From contig NZ_PISM01000018.1 of NCBI RefSeq assembly GCF_002929225.1, positions 62,001 to 126,000 on the forward strand: a DNA stretch of 64,000 nt. Direction: 5' to 3'. The notes beneath the pieces are model-generated. The model ran no database searches and had not been told where the DNA came from. It worked only from the letters and a program-made list of their open reading frames with translations. Source of the stretch: Stutzerimonas kunmingensis (GTDB lineage: Bacteria > Pseudomonadota > Gammaproteobacteria > Pseudomonadales > Pseudomonadaceae). Of this stretch, positions 31,885-41,523 are shown piece by piece. The first letter of the stretch is position 1. Every line of letters begins with the position of its first letter. Made by a program: the position numbers and the translations under genes.

Positions 31885-34278
31885 CTACTCCTCAAGGGTC
31901 CACGCGATCAAGGAATCCCCCAGCTTGGTGCCGAACGAGCCATGCCCGCCGGCCATCTGCACCACGTACTGCTTGCCGGTCTTCTCGGACACGTAGGTCA
32001 TCGGAGTCGCCTGGCCACCGGCAGGCAGGCGGCCCTTCCACAATTCCTTGCCGTTCTGCAGATCGTAGGCGCGCAGATAGTAATCCAGCGTTCCGCTCAT
32101 AAAGGCCACTCCGCCGGCGGTGACGATCGGCCCGCCCAGTGCAGGCGTACCCACCGGGAAGGGAATGCCCAAGGGCGCACTGTCGCGGCTGGTGCCGTTC
32201 TTGTGCATCCAGACCTTCTTCATGCTGCGCAGGTCCAGCGCGGTGACGAAGCCCCATGGCGGCGTCTGGCACGGCAGGCCGACGACCGACATGAACGGCT
32301 CCAGCCGCACCATGTACGGCGCACCCAGGTTGGGCTGCAGGCCGGTCTCGCCGCCACCGGTACGTTCATCGGGGTCGACCTCGCTGCGCTTGACCATGGT
32401 CGAGATGAAGGCCAGGTAATTCGGCGCGCCGAACAACAGCTGCCGGCTCGGATCGACCGCCACCGATGGCCAGTTGAAAGTACCCACGTTACCCGGATAG
32501 ATCAGCGAGCCCTGCTCCGACGGCGGCGTGAAGTCGCCGTCGTAACGCAGCTTGCGGAACTGGATGCGGCACATCATCTGGTCCAGCGGCGTGCCGCCCC
32601 ACATGTCGCGCTCGCGCAGCGGCTCTTGCGGGGCGTAGCTGACGGCCGATGCGGGTTGGGTCGGCGCGGTGAACTCGCCATAGTCAGTGCCTTGGGGCAC
32701 GGGCATCTCTTCCACCGGCACGATCGGCTCGCCGGTACGGCGGTCGAGGATGTACAGATCGCCACGCTTGGTCGGCTGGATGATGGCAGGCACCTGACCT
32801 TGCGGCCCTTCGATATCCACCAGCGTCGGCTGCGATGGCAGGTCGCGGTCCCAGAGGTCATGGTGCACAGTCTGGAATTCCCAGCGCACCTGGCCGGTCG
32901 CCAGGTCCAGCGCCACCAGGGTGTCGGTGAAACGCTCGGACTCCGGCGTGCGCGGCTGCGCCCACTGGTCCGGGGTCTGGTTGCCGGTGGGGATGTAGAC
33001 CAGCCCCAGCGACTCGTCGGCAGTGGCGATGGTCCAGGAGTTCGGCGTGCTGCGCACGTAGGTTTCGCCGGGAGGCAAGGGCTCTGTGGCGTCCGGGTTA
33101 CCCGGGTCGAAATTCCATACCAGCTCGCCGCTGCGCACGTCGTAGGCGCGAATCACGCCGCCGGGTGAATCCACCGCGCCGTTGTCGGTGATCGAGCCGC
33201 CGACGATGACCAGCTTTTCGGTCACCACCGGTGGTGAAGTCGGCAGGTAAACGCCCAAAGCGTCCTCACCGAGTCCAGCCTTCAGATCCACCACGCCGGC
33301 ATTGCCGAAGTCCTCGCAGGGCTTGCCGTCCTCGACATCCAGCGCGACCAGAGTGCCGTCGTTGGTCGGCAAAAACAGCCTCCGCGCGCAACGCGCTACG
33401 GGCTGGTCGGACGGCGCCGTCGCTGCGGGCCCGTAGGCGTTGGCGTCATGGAAGGCCAGGCCACGGCAGGTCATGTGCTGGTAGTACTCGGCATCGCGGT
33501 TGATGCTCGGGTCGAAGCGCCAGCGCTCCTCACCGCTGTCGGCATCGACGGCGATGGCGATGCTGTGCGGCGTGCAGATGAACAGATTGTCGCCAACCTT
33601 CAACGGCGTCACCTGATAGGTGATCTCGCCGGGGTCACCCTCGCCGGAAAGGTCACCGGTGTGGAACTCCCAGGCCTTTTTCAACTTGCCGACGTTGTCC
33701 GGCGTGATCAGATCGGCCGTCGAGTAACGATCGCCGCGGTCGGAGCCGCCGTAGGCTTTCCATTCGCTGGCAACCCGACCGGCCTGCCCTTCGGGATTCG
33801 AGCCCTGCATCTGCGCGTCGCTGAATTCACCCGTGATCGAGTGGTAATCCTGGGTCAGCGAGTACCCCGCGATCAGCGCGCCGGCCAGCAGCCCCAAGCC
33901 GAGCAACCCACTGGCGCCATCACGCCAGACCAGTCGGCCGCCCACGTAACGATTGATGAACGGCAGAATCAGCCAGAGCCCGAGGATGCACCAGAGGTCG
34001 ATTCGCGGCGCCAGCTGCCACCAGTCGAAGCTGACTTCGTACAGCGTCCACGCCAAAGTCGCCAGCAGTAGCACCGCGTAGAGCCAGATCGCAGCGCGGC
34101 GTCGAGCGAACAACAGCCCGGCCACGCCCAGCAGTCCGATGCCGGCCAGCAGGTAGTACCAGGAGCCACCCAGCATTGCGAGGTAGCCGCCACCGACCGC
34201 CATCAGCGCTCCCAGCAGCAGAACCACCACGGCGGTCAGGGTGATGCGCATGGGCCGCGGCCCGTAATCGATACTCAT
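31885..34278 (-). CDS. gcd: Membrane-bound PQQ-dependent glucose dehydrogenase
   Basis: A 797-residue enzyme from ATG 34278 (MSIDYGPRPMRITLTAVVVL), preferred over 34296 because GGAGAG lies 6 bp upstream. The first 140 residues hold about five membrane helices. The rest is the periplasmic eight-bladed propeller that binds PQQ and calcium, with LITPDNVGKLKKAWEFHTGD, EERWRFDPSINRDAEYYQHM, VYLPTSPPVVTEKLVIVGGS, LVYIPTGNQTPDQW, VHHDLWDRDLPSQPTLVDI and FPVGTPALGGPIVTAGGVAF. It oxidises glucose to gluconolactone outside the cytoplasm and feeds electrons to ubiquinone. The length is normal for the glucose/quinate/shikimate dehydrogenase family; glucose is the likeliest substrate but not proven. A terminator separates it from the fructose operon. 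Confidence 0.93.
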   Translation of the reverse strand: MSIDYGPRPMRITLTAVVVLLLGALMAVGGGYLAMLGGSWYYLLAGIGLLGVAGLLFARRRAAIWLYAVLLLATLAWTLYEVSFDWWQLAPRIDLWCILGLWLILPFINRYVGGRLVWRDGASGLLGLGLLAGALIAGYSLTQDYHSITGEFSDAQMQGSNPEGQAGRVASEWKAYGGSDRGDRYSTADLITPDNVGKLKKAWEFHTGDLSGEGDPGEITYQVTPLKVGDNLFICTPHSIAIAVDADSGEERWRFDPSINRDAEYYQHMTCRGLAFHDANAYGPAATAPSDQPVARCARRLFLPTNDGTLVALDVEDGKPCEDFGNAGVVDLKAGLGEDALGVYLPTSPPVVTEKLVIVGGSITDNGAVDSPGGVIRAYDVRSGELVWNFDPGNPDATEPLPPGETYVRSTPNSWTIATADESLGLVYIPTGNQTPDQWAQPRTPESERFTDTLVALDLATGQVRWEFQTVHHDLWDRDLPSQPTLVDIEGPQGQVPAIIQPTKRGDLYILDRRTGEPIVPVEEMPVPQGTDYGEFTAPTQPASAVSYAPQEPLRERDMWGGTPLDQMMCRIQFRKLRYDGDFTPPSEQGSLIYPGNVGTFNWPSVAVDPSRQLLFGAPNYLAFISTMVKRSEVDPDERTGGGETGLQPNLGAPYMVRLEPFMSVVGLPCQTPPWGFVTALDLRSMKKVWMHKNGTSRDSAPLGIPFPVGTPALGGPIVTAGGVAFMSGTLDYYLRAYDLQNGKELWKGRLPAGGQATPMTYVSEKTGKQYVVQMAGGHGSFGTKLGDSLIAWTLEE

Positions 34279-34320
34279 GCAACGCTCTCCAGCCAATTCA
34301 TCTTCAAAACAAAAAGCAAA

Positions 34321-34359
34321 AAGCTGGCGAAACTTTCTGACACAAAGTCTCGCCAGCTT
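34321..34359 (-). terminator. Terminator of the fructose operon
   Basis: AAGCTGGCGA (34321-34330) and TCGCCAGCTT (34350-34359), with an inner ACTTT/AAAGT stem. T-rich DNA follows on the minus strand, after fruA. Confidence 0.8.
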
Positions 34360-34407
34360 GTAGTGGATACGATAGGCGGGGCTTTAGTTCAGCCGTTTGG
34401 CGACCGC

Positions 34408-36144
34408 TTACGCCGTCGCCCCGACACTGAGCGGCTGCGTTTCAGGCCGCTTGATTACTGCGTAGATCACCCCGGTTACCAAGCTGCCGGCGAGGATTGC
34501 AGCCAGATACAACAGCGCGTGATTGATGGCGTTGGGGATCAGCAGCACGAACAGCCCGCCATGGGGCGCCAGCAGCTTTGCGCCGAAGGCCATGGACAGC
34601 GCGCCGGTCAGCGCACCACCGGCGATGCTGGCCGGGATCACCCGCAATGGGTCTTTCGCAGCGAACGGAATCGCGCCTTCGGAAATGAAGCAGCAGCCCA
34701 GCACCAGCGCGGCCTTGCCAGCTTCGCGCTCGGTCTGGGCGAACTTGCGTCGGGCGATCAGCGTGGCGATGCCCATGCCGATTGGCGGCACCATCCCCGC
34801 CGCCATGGTTGCGGCCATCGGCGCGTAACTCTGGGACGCGAGCAGCCCGACGGAGAAAGCATAAGCGGCCTTGTTCACCGGTCCGCCGAGGTCGACGCAC
34901 ATCATGGTGCCGAGCAGCAGACCGAGCAGGATGGCGTTGGAGGTGCCCATGGTGTCGAGGAATTCGGTGAGCCCGGCGAGCATCTTCGCCACCGGCGTGC
35001 CGACCACGTAAATCATCACCAGGCCGGTAACCAGGCTCGCCAGCAACGGAATGATCAGGATCGGCTTGAGCGATTCGATACTCGCTGGCAAGGGAATCCA
35101 GCGGCTGACCGCCTTGGCCGCGTAACCGGCGACGAAGCCGGCAATGATGCCGCCGATAAAGCCCGCCCCCAGCGTGCCAGCCAGCAGCCCACCGATCATC
35201 CCCGGCGCCAGTCCTGGGCGATCAGCGATGGAATAAGCGATGTATCCCGCCAGCAGCGGCACCATAAGCTGGAAGGCCGTTTCGCCACCGATCTTCATCA
35301 GCGCGGCGGCCAGCGTGCCCTCCTCCTTGAACGCCTCGATGCCGAAGACGAACGACAGTGCGATCAGCAAACCGCCCGCCACCACCATCGGCAGCATGTA
35401 GGACACGCCGGTCAGCAGGTGCTTGTAGACGCCAGCCTTCTCGCCCTTCTGTTCACCACTTGCGCTGGCAGCGGCGCCTCCAGCGAGCGCCGAGCCTTCT
35501 TCCAGCGCGCGATCCAGGGTCGCATCGGGTTGTTTGAGGGCCACGCCGGTGCCGCAGCGAAATACGCGCTTGCCGGCGAAACGGGTGACATCCACCTCGA
35601 TATCCGCAGCCAGCAGCACCACGTCGGCCTCTTCGATGGCCTGGGCTTCGAGCACATTGCGCGCCCCCACCGAGCCGCGGGTTTCAACCTGCAGGTCGTA
35701 ACCCTTGCGGATCGCCGCCTGCTGCAGGGCTTCAGCCGCCATGAAGGTGTGTGCGACGCCGGTCGGACAGGCGGTGATGGCGACAAGTTTGGGCTTGCCG
35801 CTGGTATGCGCCGCATCCGCTTCGTCGGCCTGCTGCAGCTCGCTGGCGGTGTCCGCGGCACTGCGCAGGAAGGCTTCCGGGTCGAGCAGCGCCTCGGATG
35901 GAGTGGACTGGGCGACGCGCTTGCCGACGAAGCGTTGCAGCGACAGCGGCCCGGTTTTCACCACCACCACCAGATCGGCATTGGCGATCTGCGCGGGCGT
36001 CAGCGGCGAACCGATGGCCTTGGGATCGTGGACTTCCACGGCGGTCGACCAGCCCAGACGATGGGCAGCCGCTTCGAGCAGCCGTGAAGTCAGCACGCTG
36101 GTGACCATTCCGTTGGGGCAGGCCGTGACGATGAGAAGATTCAT
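34408..36144 (-). CDS. fruA: PTS fructose-specific transporter IIBC
   Basis: A 578-residue permease. It has an N-terminal degenerate IIB domain (LLIVTACPNGMVTSVLTSRL), then the active IIB domain KLVAITACPTGVAHTFMAAE, whose cysteine is phosphorylated. From residue 235 the IIC membrane domain follows with TGVSYMLPMVVAGGLLIALS, GLAPGMIGGLLAGTLGAGFI and CVDLGGPVNKAAYAFSVGLL. It imports fructose as fructose-1-phosphate. It is last in the operon fruB-fruK-fruA with 20 bp after fruK. Regulation is expected through Cra (site at 40072). Confidence 0.97.
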   Translation of the reverse strand: MNLLIVTACPNGMVTSVLTSRLLEAAAHRLGWSTAVEVHDPKAIGSPLTPAQIANADLVVVVKTGPLSLQRFVGKRVAQSTPSEALLDPEAFLRSAADTASELQQADEADAAHTSGKPKLVAITACPTGVAHTFMAAEALQQAAIRKGYDLQVETRGSVGARNVLEAQAIEEADVVLLAADIEVDVTRFAGKRVFRCGTGVALKQPDATLDRALEEGSALAGGAAASASGEQKGEKAGVYKHLLTGVSYMLPMVVAGGLLIALSFVFGIEAFKEEGTLAAALMKIGGETAFQLMVPLLAGYIAYSIADRPGLAPGMIGGLLAGTLGAGFIGGIIAGFVAGYAAKAVSRWIPLPASIESLKPILIIPLLASLVTGLVMIYVVGTPVAKMLAGLTEFLDTMGTSNAILLGLLLGTMMCVDLGGPVNKAAYAFSVGLLASQSYAPMAATMAAGMVPPIGMGIATLIARRKFAQTEREAGKAALVLGCCFISEGAIPFAAKDPLRVIPASIAGGALTGALSMAFGAKLLAPHGGLFVLLIPNAINHALLYLAAILAGSLVTGVIYAVIKRPETQPLSVGATA

Positions 36145-36164
36145 TCCTTCACCTCTTGTTCGAA

Positions 36165-37103
36165 TTATTGGCTGAGCGACTGCAGGCGCACCGCAGCTTC
36201 AAGCTCGGCGAGTCCAGCCGTGTCGGTGATGCCGAACCCAACCTGCCCGACCGCCTGCGCGGCGATGGCCGTGGCCTGTGTGAGGGTGCGCTCTGCCGGC
36301 CAGCCTTCCAGCAAACCGTGAAGCATCCCGGCAAGCAGCGAGTCGCCTGCACCGACGGTGCTGACGACCCGAACCCTGGGCGGATTTGCATGCAGTGCCG
36401 CGCCTGATGAAAACCAGCTGACACCGTCAGCGCCCTGCGAAACCACCACATGCTCGATGCCTTCGGTTTGCAGCCGCCGCGCTTCGGCCAGCAGCGCCGA
36501 AGAGCCGGTGAGATCAACGCCTCGGGCTTCGGCCAGCTCTTCCTCGTTGGGCTTGATCAACCAGGGCGTGGCGGCCAGCCCGTCACGCAACGCGGCACCA
36601 CTGGTGTCCAGCGCCACCCGCACGCCGAGACTCTTGAGCGTCTGCAAGAGCTGGACGAACCACTGACTGTCGATGCCACGCGGCAAGCTGCCGGCGACGA
36701 CCACGAGGTCATGAGCAGGCGCCAGCCGCTGGAGGCGCGTCAGCAGCTCCGTGCAGTGCGCCTCGCTCACCGTCAGCCCTGGGCCGTTGATGTCGGTGAC
36801 CTGCCCGTCCGCTTCGGCGAGTTTGATGTTGCTGCGGGTATCGCCCGGCACGCGGACGAATTCGTCGGCAAACCCACGCGTGACGAACAACTGCTCGAAG
36901 GCCTGCGGATTGCCCTCGCCGAGAAAGCCGGTGACGGTCAGCTGATGACCGAGATCGGCCAGCACCTGCGCGACGTTGAGCCCCTTGCCGGCGGCGTGCA
37001 CCTGCAGGCTTTCGCTGCGATTGACCTGGCCCAGGCGCAGCGCGGGCAGCTGCACGGTCAGGTCCAGGGCCGGGTTAAGGGTGACAGTGAGAACGCGGGC
37101 CAT
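36165..37103 (-). CDS. fruK: 1-phosphofructokinase
   Basis: A 312-residue PfkB-family sugar kinase that turns fructose-1-phosphate into fructose-1,6-bisphosphate. Visible motifs are TLNPALDLTVQLPALRLGQV, HAAGKGLNVAQVLADLGHQL, IKPNEEELAEARGV, and the catalytic signature VVSTVGAGDSLLAGMLHGLL with the catalytic Asp. Start ATG 37103 overlaps the fruB stop by one base (TGATG), showing translational coupling. Confidence 0.96.
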   Translation of the reverse strand: MARVLTVTLNPALDLTVQLPALRLGQVNRSESLQVHAAGKGLNVAQVLADLGHQLTVTGFLGEGNPQAFEQLFVTRGFADEFVRVPGDTRSNIKLAEADGQVTDINGPGLTVSEAHCTELLTRLQRLAPAHDLVVVAGSLPRGIDSQWFVQLLQTLKSLGVRVALDTSGAALRDGLAATPWLIKPNEEELAEARGVDLTGSSALLAEARRLQTEGIEHVVVSQGADGVSWFSSGAALHANPPRVRVVSTVGAGDSLLAGMLHGLLEGWPAERTLTQATAIAAQAVGQVGFGITDTAGLAELEAAVRLQSLSQ

Positions 37104-39979
37104 CAGCAGTGCTCCCCGACGAAGGCGCGAACTTCATGGGCGCCAGGCAACATCAGGGCTTGCTGAGCCAACCTCTGGCACGCGGCGAGATCCAGTTCGC
37201 GAACGCGCGCCTTCACCAAGGCGATGCTGCGCGCCGACACGCTCAGCTCATCCACGCCCAGGCCCACCAGCATCGGCACCGCCAGCGCATCGGCAGCCAG
37301 CTCACCACAGACGCCGACCCACTTGCCGTGGGCATGGGCGGCCTCGACCGTCATGCCGATCAGGCGCAAAACCGCCGGATGCAAGCCGTCGGCCTGGCCC
37401 GAGAGCGTCGGATGGCCGCGATCAATGGCCAGGGTGTACTGGGTCAGGTCGTTGGTGCCGATACTGAAGAAGTCGACTTCCTGCGCCAGCACCGGCGCGA
37501 TCAGCGCTGCGGACGGGATCTCGATCATGATGCCGACCTGCAGGTCAGCTACCGGCAGCTCAACGCACAGGCGGTCGACCATGGCTTTGGCGGTGCGCCA
37601 CTCGTCAATATTGCCGACCATGGGGAACATGATCCGCAACGGGCGGCCATCGGCCGAAGCGAGCAAGGCACGCAGCTGGGTCTCGAGGATGTCCGGGCGT
37701 TGCAAACTCAGGCGAATGCCGCGCACGCCCAGAAACGGGTTTTCCTCGGCCGGCATCGGCCAGTACGGCAGCGGCTTGTCACCACCGACATCCAGCGTGC
37801 GCACCACCAGCGGACGCCCTTGGAGGGCTTCCAGCACGCGGCGGTACTCGGCTTCCTGAGTCGCCTGATCCGGCGCCTGGGAATGGTTCATGAACACCAG
37901 CTCGGTACGCAGCAGGCCGATGCCTTCGGCGCCCATCGCCACCGCTTCCGGGGTCTCGCCGGCAGCGCCGATGTTGGCAGCGATCTCTACCGGATGGCCG
38001 TCACGGGTGATGGCCGGCTCCAGGCGACGCTCATTTGCCAGGCGCTTGCGCTCCTCGCGGGTGGCGCGCTCGTTGCGGGCCTGGTCCAGCTGCGCATCGG
38101 TTGGGGCGACCAGCAGTTCACCGCGCTCGCCGTCAAGCAGCAGCAAGGTGTTTGGCGCTAGCCCAAGCACACCCGGCCCAGCACCGACTATCGCCGGAAT
38201 GCCCAGCGCGCGGGCGATGATGGCGCTGTGCGAAGTGGCGCCGCCGCCAGCGGTAAGAATGCCTGCGACCCGCTGGGCATTGAGCGTGGCGACGTCCGAA
38301 GGCGCCACCTCGTCCATCACCAGGATGTAGGGCTCATCTGGGGCCTGATCGGCTTCCACACCAGTCAGGCAGGCCAGCACGCGACGCCCGACGTCACGCA
38401 AATCGGCCGCACGTTCGGCCAGCAGCTTGTCGTGGAGCGCCTCCTGCTGCTGCGCCGCAGTTTCGATTTCCTCCATCCAGGCCGCTTCGGCGCTCAGTCC
38501 CTTTTGCAGCCGAACCTGCACCTCCTCGCGCAACGCTGGGTCCTTGAGCATGGCCTGATGGGTGGTGAAGATGTCGCGGATGCTGGCGACCTGACTCTCA
38601 TCGATCAGCGTGCCGATCTCCGCATGGACCTTGTCCAGCGCCGCATCCAGCCGCTGCAGTTCGATCACCGGAGACTCGCCGCGCTTGGGGTAGTCGATCA
38701 CCTGCGGCTTGCGTACCAGGACCGGACCGATGGCGATGCCGGGCGCGGCGGCGATGCCGATGACCTGCTCGCCGGCCCGCAAGACGGGCACGTCCTGGGC
38801 TGCCTCATTCAGTTGCACGGCCCGCTGCTCCGCCGGCGCCCCGCCGGCCGGCAGCGGCTCGATTTCCTCGCCCAGCCCTTCCTCCACCGCGCGGACCAGC
38901 GCCGGCAACGCATCGTCGGCGATCGAGGGCTCGGCGATGAACTCCAGCACCTGGCCGCGATGCGAACCCATCGCCAGCAGCTTGCTCAGGCTCTTGGCCG
39001 ACACGCCCGCGCTCTGGCTACCAGCCAGACGCACTCGGATCTCGCCGGCGAAGGCCTGTGCGACCTCGGTCAGCACCTTTGCCGGACGCGCATGCAAGCC
39101 ATGGGCGTTGGCGAGCGGCACCTGGGCACTCGGCCAGTCTGCCGGCACTTCGCCGCCCAGGGCTTCGAGCACTGTGCGACTGGACGTCGCCTGGCTCAGC
39201 TCCTGCCCGCGGCCTTCGATCAGCAGATTGCACAGGCGCTCGAGCATCGCCCGATGCGCTTCGCCCAGGCTGGCCAGCACGAAAAGCCCGTTGAGCGGCT
39301 GCCCCTGATGCTCGAGATTCGAAGCTGGCGTGACGAAGGCGAGACCAGGACGCTGCACCGCCTGCTCGCTACTCAGCCACCAGAGGCCATCCCCCAGCGG
39401 CAGCGCCTGGCCAAGCGGCAGACTGGCGTTGAAACCCGGCTCCACGCACTGCGCGCGCTTGAGCAGCTTGACGCCCTGCCAGGCCAGCTCGTCGAAATCA
39501 TCCGCAGCGACACCCAGCGAGACCAGCTCGCAATCCAGCGCTAGCGCCTGTGGCGCACCCTGCAGCAGGTCGATGATGGCTTCCGGACTTTCGGCTTTCT
39601 GCAGCGCCTCGCTCAGATCGCCTTCACCCAATGCTCGGGTCAGCAGCTGTAGCAGGCGCAGGTGTTCGTCGGAACGCGCAGCGATACCGATGGCCAGATA
39701 CACCAGCTGGCCGTTGCCCCAGTCGACGCCGGCCGGAAAATGCAGCAGCCGCACACCGGTGGTGAACACCTGATCACGGGTTTCCGGCGTGCCATGGGGA
39801 ATCGCAAGGCCCTGACCGAGAAAGGTCGAGCCCTGCGCTTCACGCGCACGCAGCCCGTCCAGATAACCCGGCGCGACCAGCCCGTCGGCGACCAGAACTT
39901 CACCCAGCAGGGCCAGCGCCGCTAGCTTGTCCGCCGCGGCCTGATGCATGTGGATGTGCTGTGCATTCAACTCAAGCAT
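37103..39979 (-). CDS. fruB: Fructose PTS multiphosphoryl protein (IIA-HPr-EI)
   Basis: A 958-residue fusion typical of Pseudomonas. Residues 1-145 form the IIA domain with the phosphoryl His in GLAIPHGTPETRDQV. Residues 285-370 form HPr with ANAHGLHARPAKVL. The rest is enzyme I with swivelling His in GGATSHSAIIARALGIPAIV, plus YWPMPAEENPFLGVRGIRLS, and a C-terminal PEP site with DFFSIGTNDLTQYTLAIDRG. It phosphorylates FruA using PEP. First gene of the operon, divergent from fruR with about 180 bp between. Confidence 0.97.
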   Translation of the reverse strand: MLELNAQHIHMHQAAADKLAALALLGEVLVADGLVAPGYLDGLRAREAQGSTFLGQGLAIPHGTPETRDQVFTTGVRLLHFPAGVDWGNGQLVYLAIGIAARSDEHLRLLQLLTRALGEGDLSEALQKAESPEAIIDLLQGAPQALALDCELVSLGVAADDFDELAWQGVKLLKRAQCVEPGFNASLPLGQALPLGDGLWWLSSEQAVQRPGLAFVTPASNLEHQGQPLNGLFVLASLGEAHRAMLERLCNLLIEGRGQELSQATSSRTVLEALGGEVPADWPSAQVPLANAHGLHARPAKVLTEVAQAFAGEIRVRLAGSQSAGVSAKSLSKLLAMGSHRGQVLEFIAEPSIADDALPALVRAVEEGLGEEIEPLPAGGAPAEQRAVQLNEAAQDVPVLRAGEQVIGIAAAPGIAIGPVLVRKPQVIDYPKRGESPVIELQRLDAALDKVHAEIGTLIDESQVASIRDIFTTHQAMLKDPALREEVQVRLQKGLSAEAAWMEEIETAAQQQEALHDKLLAERAADLRDVGRRVLACLTGVEADQAPDEPYILVMDEVAPSDVATLNAQRVAGILTAGGGATSHSAIIARALGIPAIVGAGPGVLGLAPNTLLLLDGERGELLVAPTDAQLDQARNERATREERKRLANERRLEPAITRDGHPVEIAANIGAAGETPEAVAMGAEGIGLLRTELVFMNHSQAPDQATQEAEYRRVLEALQGRPLVVRTLDVGGDKPLPYWPMPAEENPFLGVRGIRLSLQRPDILETQLRALLASADGRPLRIMFPMVGNIDEWRTAKAMVDRLCVELPVADLQVGIMIEIPSAALIAPVLAQEVDFFSIGTNDLTQYTLAIDRGHPTLSGQADGLHPAVLRLIGMTVEAAHAHGKWVGVCGELAADALAVPMLVGLGVDELSVSARSIALVKARVRELDLAACQRLAQQALMLPGAHEVRAFVGEHC

Positions 39980-40071
39980 GGAGAACTCCTGCGGGGCTCG
40001 CGATTGTTGTGGCCGACGGTCGCGCCGGCCTTGCCCGAATCCTGGGCTGGCGCTTCAGACCGAAACAGTGC

Positions 40072-40083
40072 TGAAACGTTTCA
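40072..40083. promoter_or_regulatory. Cra/FruR operator in the fruB-fruR divergent promoter
   Basis: TGAAACGTTTCA is a perfect palindrome and differs by one base from the Cra site described for the P. putida fruB promoter (TTAAACGTTTCA, from memory). It lies 93 bp upstream of fruB and 77 bp before fruR. Confidence 0.75.
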
Positions 40084-40159
40084 CCTAAAGCTGGCACATT
40101 ACGCAATATTGGGTAATTCTAGAAGCCCGAGTTCATACCACCCGTCTCAGGACCCTCTG

Positions 40160-41149
40160 TTGAAACTGACCGACATCGCCCGCCTCGCCAACGTTTCGGT
40201 AACCACCGCCAGCTATGTGCTCAATGGCAAGGCCGCGCAGCGCCGTATCAGCGCGGCCACGGTCGAACGGGTGATGGCCGTGGCCGAACAGCAGGGCTTT
40301 CAGCTCGACCAGCAGGCGGCTGGCCTGCGTCGAGGGCAGTCGCGCACCCTCGGCTTCATCGTTCCGGATCTGGAAAACCCCAGCTACGCGCGTCTGGCCA
40401 AACTGCTCGAGCAGCGCGCGCGGCAGCGCGGCTACCAGCTGCTGATCGCCGGCACCGACGACGAGCCGGACACCGAGCGCCAGGTCATCCAGCTGCTGCG
40501 CTCGCGCCGCTGCGATGCGCTGATCGTCGCCAGCTGCCTACCGGCCGACGACCAGAGCTATCGCAAGGTGCAGGCGGCTGGCACGCCGGTGATCGCCCTC
40601 GACCGTGCGCTGGACGCCGAGCACTTCTGCTCGGTGGTCAGCGATGATTGTGAAGCGGCCGCCCTGCTTACCCGCTCGCTGGCAGTTCCGGCCGCCGCCC
40701 ATATCGCCCTGATCAGCGCACGCCCGGCATTGCCCATCAGTCAGCAGCGCGAGGAAGGTTTCCGCCAGGCACTGTCGCAGCACAGCGGTCAGGTCAGCAT
40801 CCTGCAGGCCGAACAGTTCAGCCGTGCGTGCGGCCGTGAACAGATGCTCGCCCTGCTCGACCGCGGCCCGCTGCCCGATGCGCTGATCACCACCGCCTAC
40901 GTCTTGCTCGAAGGCGTCTTCGATGCGCTGCGCGAGCGGAACCTGCTGTGGCCAGAGCAGCTGCGGCTGGCGACCTTTGGTGACGCGCAGTTGCTGGATT
41001 TCCTGCCGATCCGGGTCAATGCGATTTCCCAGCAGCACCAGCAGATCGCCGAGCAAACCCTGGAACAGGCAATCCGCGCCATCGAGCAGGGCGATTACCG
41101 TCCCGGCGTGATCGCCATCGAGCGTGAGCTGAAAGTGCGGCGTCTCTGA
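40160..41149 (+). CDS. fruR: Catabolite repressor/activator (fructose operon regulator)
   Basis: A LacI-type regulator of 329 residues from TTG 40160 (LKLTDIARLANVSVTTASYV), with AGGA 8 bp upstream; no ATG is available at this position. The N-terminal helix-turn-helix and hinge are LTDIARLANVSVTTASYVLN and ISAATVERVMAVAEQQGF. The effector domain contains LGFIVPDLENPSYARLAKLL, CDALIVASCLPADDQSYRKV and VIALDRALDAEHFCSVVSDD. In P. putida the homologue (Cra) responds to fructose-1-phosphate and represses fruBKA. The palindrome at 40072 is the expected site. Confidence 0.93.
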   Translation: MKLTDIARLANVSVTTASYVLNGKAAQRRISAATVERVMAVAEQQGFQLDQQAAGLRRGQSRTLGFIVPDLENPSYARLAKLLEQRARQRGYQLLIAGTDDEPDTERQVIQLLRSRRCDALIVASCLPADDQSYRKVQAAGTPVIALDRALDAEHFCSVVSDDCEAAALLTRSLAVPAAAHIALISARPALPISQQREEGFRQALSQHSGQVSILQAEQFSRACGREQMLALLDRGPLPDALITTAYVLLEGVFDALRERNLLWPEQLRLATFGDAQLLDFLPIRVNAISQQHQQIAEQTLEQAIRAIEQGDYRPGVIAIERELKVRRL

Positions 41150-41217
41150 TCCGCCCCTTGCGGGCGCTGCCGCGCTGGCGGAAGCTTGTCGTCTTTCGAA
41201 CACGCCCACCCTCCCAG

Positions 41218-41523
41218 ATGAACATCGAACAGATCACCCAACGCCTGCACGCCATCCGCGATCAGAACGACTGGCAGCGCTTTCACAGCCCCAAGAATCT
41301 CGCCATGGCCGCCAGCGTGGAAATGGCCGAACTGGTGGAAATCTTCCAGTGGCAGACCGAGGACGAGTCGCGTCGGCTGCCGCTCGACAAGCTCGAACAT
41401 GCCGGGCAGGAAGTCGGCGACATCCTCATGTACCTGCTCTTGATGTGCAGCGAGCTGGGCATCGACATGGAACAGGCACTGCTGGCCAAGTTGGCCGACA
41501 ACGAGCGGCGGTTCGCCCGATGA
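41218..41523 (+). CDS. MazG-like nucleotide pyrophosphohydrolase
   Basis: A 101-residue all-alpha NTP pyrophosphohydrolase (MazG/RS21-C6-like). Metal-binding EExxE-type clusters are seen in FHSPKNLAMAASVEMAELVE and GQEVGDILMYLLLMCSELG. Such proteins hydrolyse non-canonical dNTPs, dCTP-type substrates in the iMazG/RS21-C6 group; the substrate here is unknown. ATG 41218 is used because the N-terminus MNIEQITQRLHAIRDQNDW aligns with the family. Its stop overlaps the cmoM start by 4 bp (ATGA), suggesting coupling. Confidence 0.88.
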   Translation: MNIEQITQRLHAIRDQNDWQRFHSPKNLAMAASVEMAELVEIFQWQTEDESRRLPLDKLEHAGQEVGDILMYLLLMCSELGIDMEQALLAKLADNERRFAR

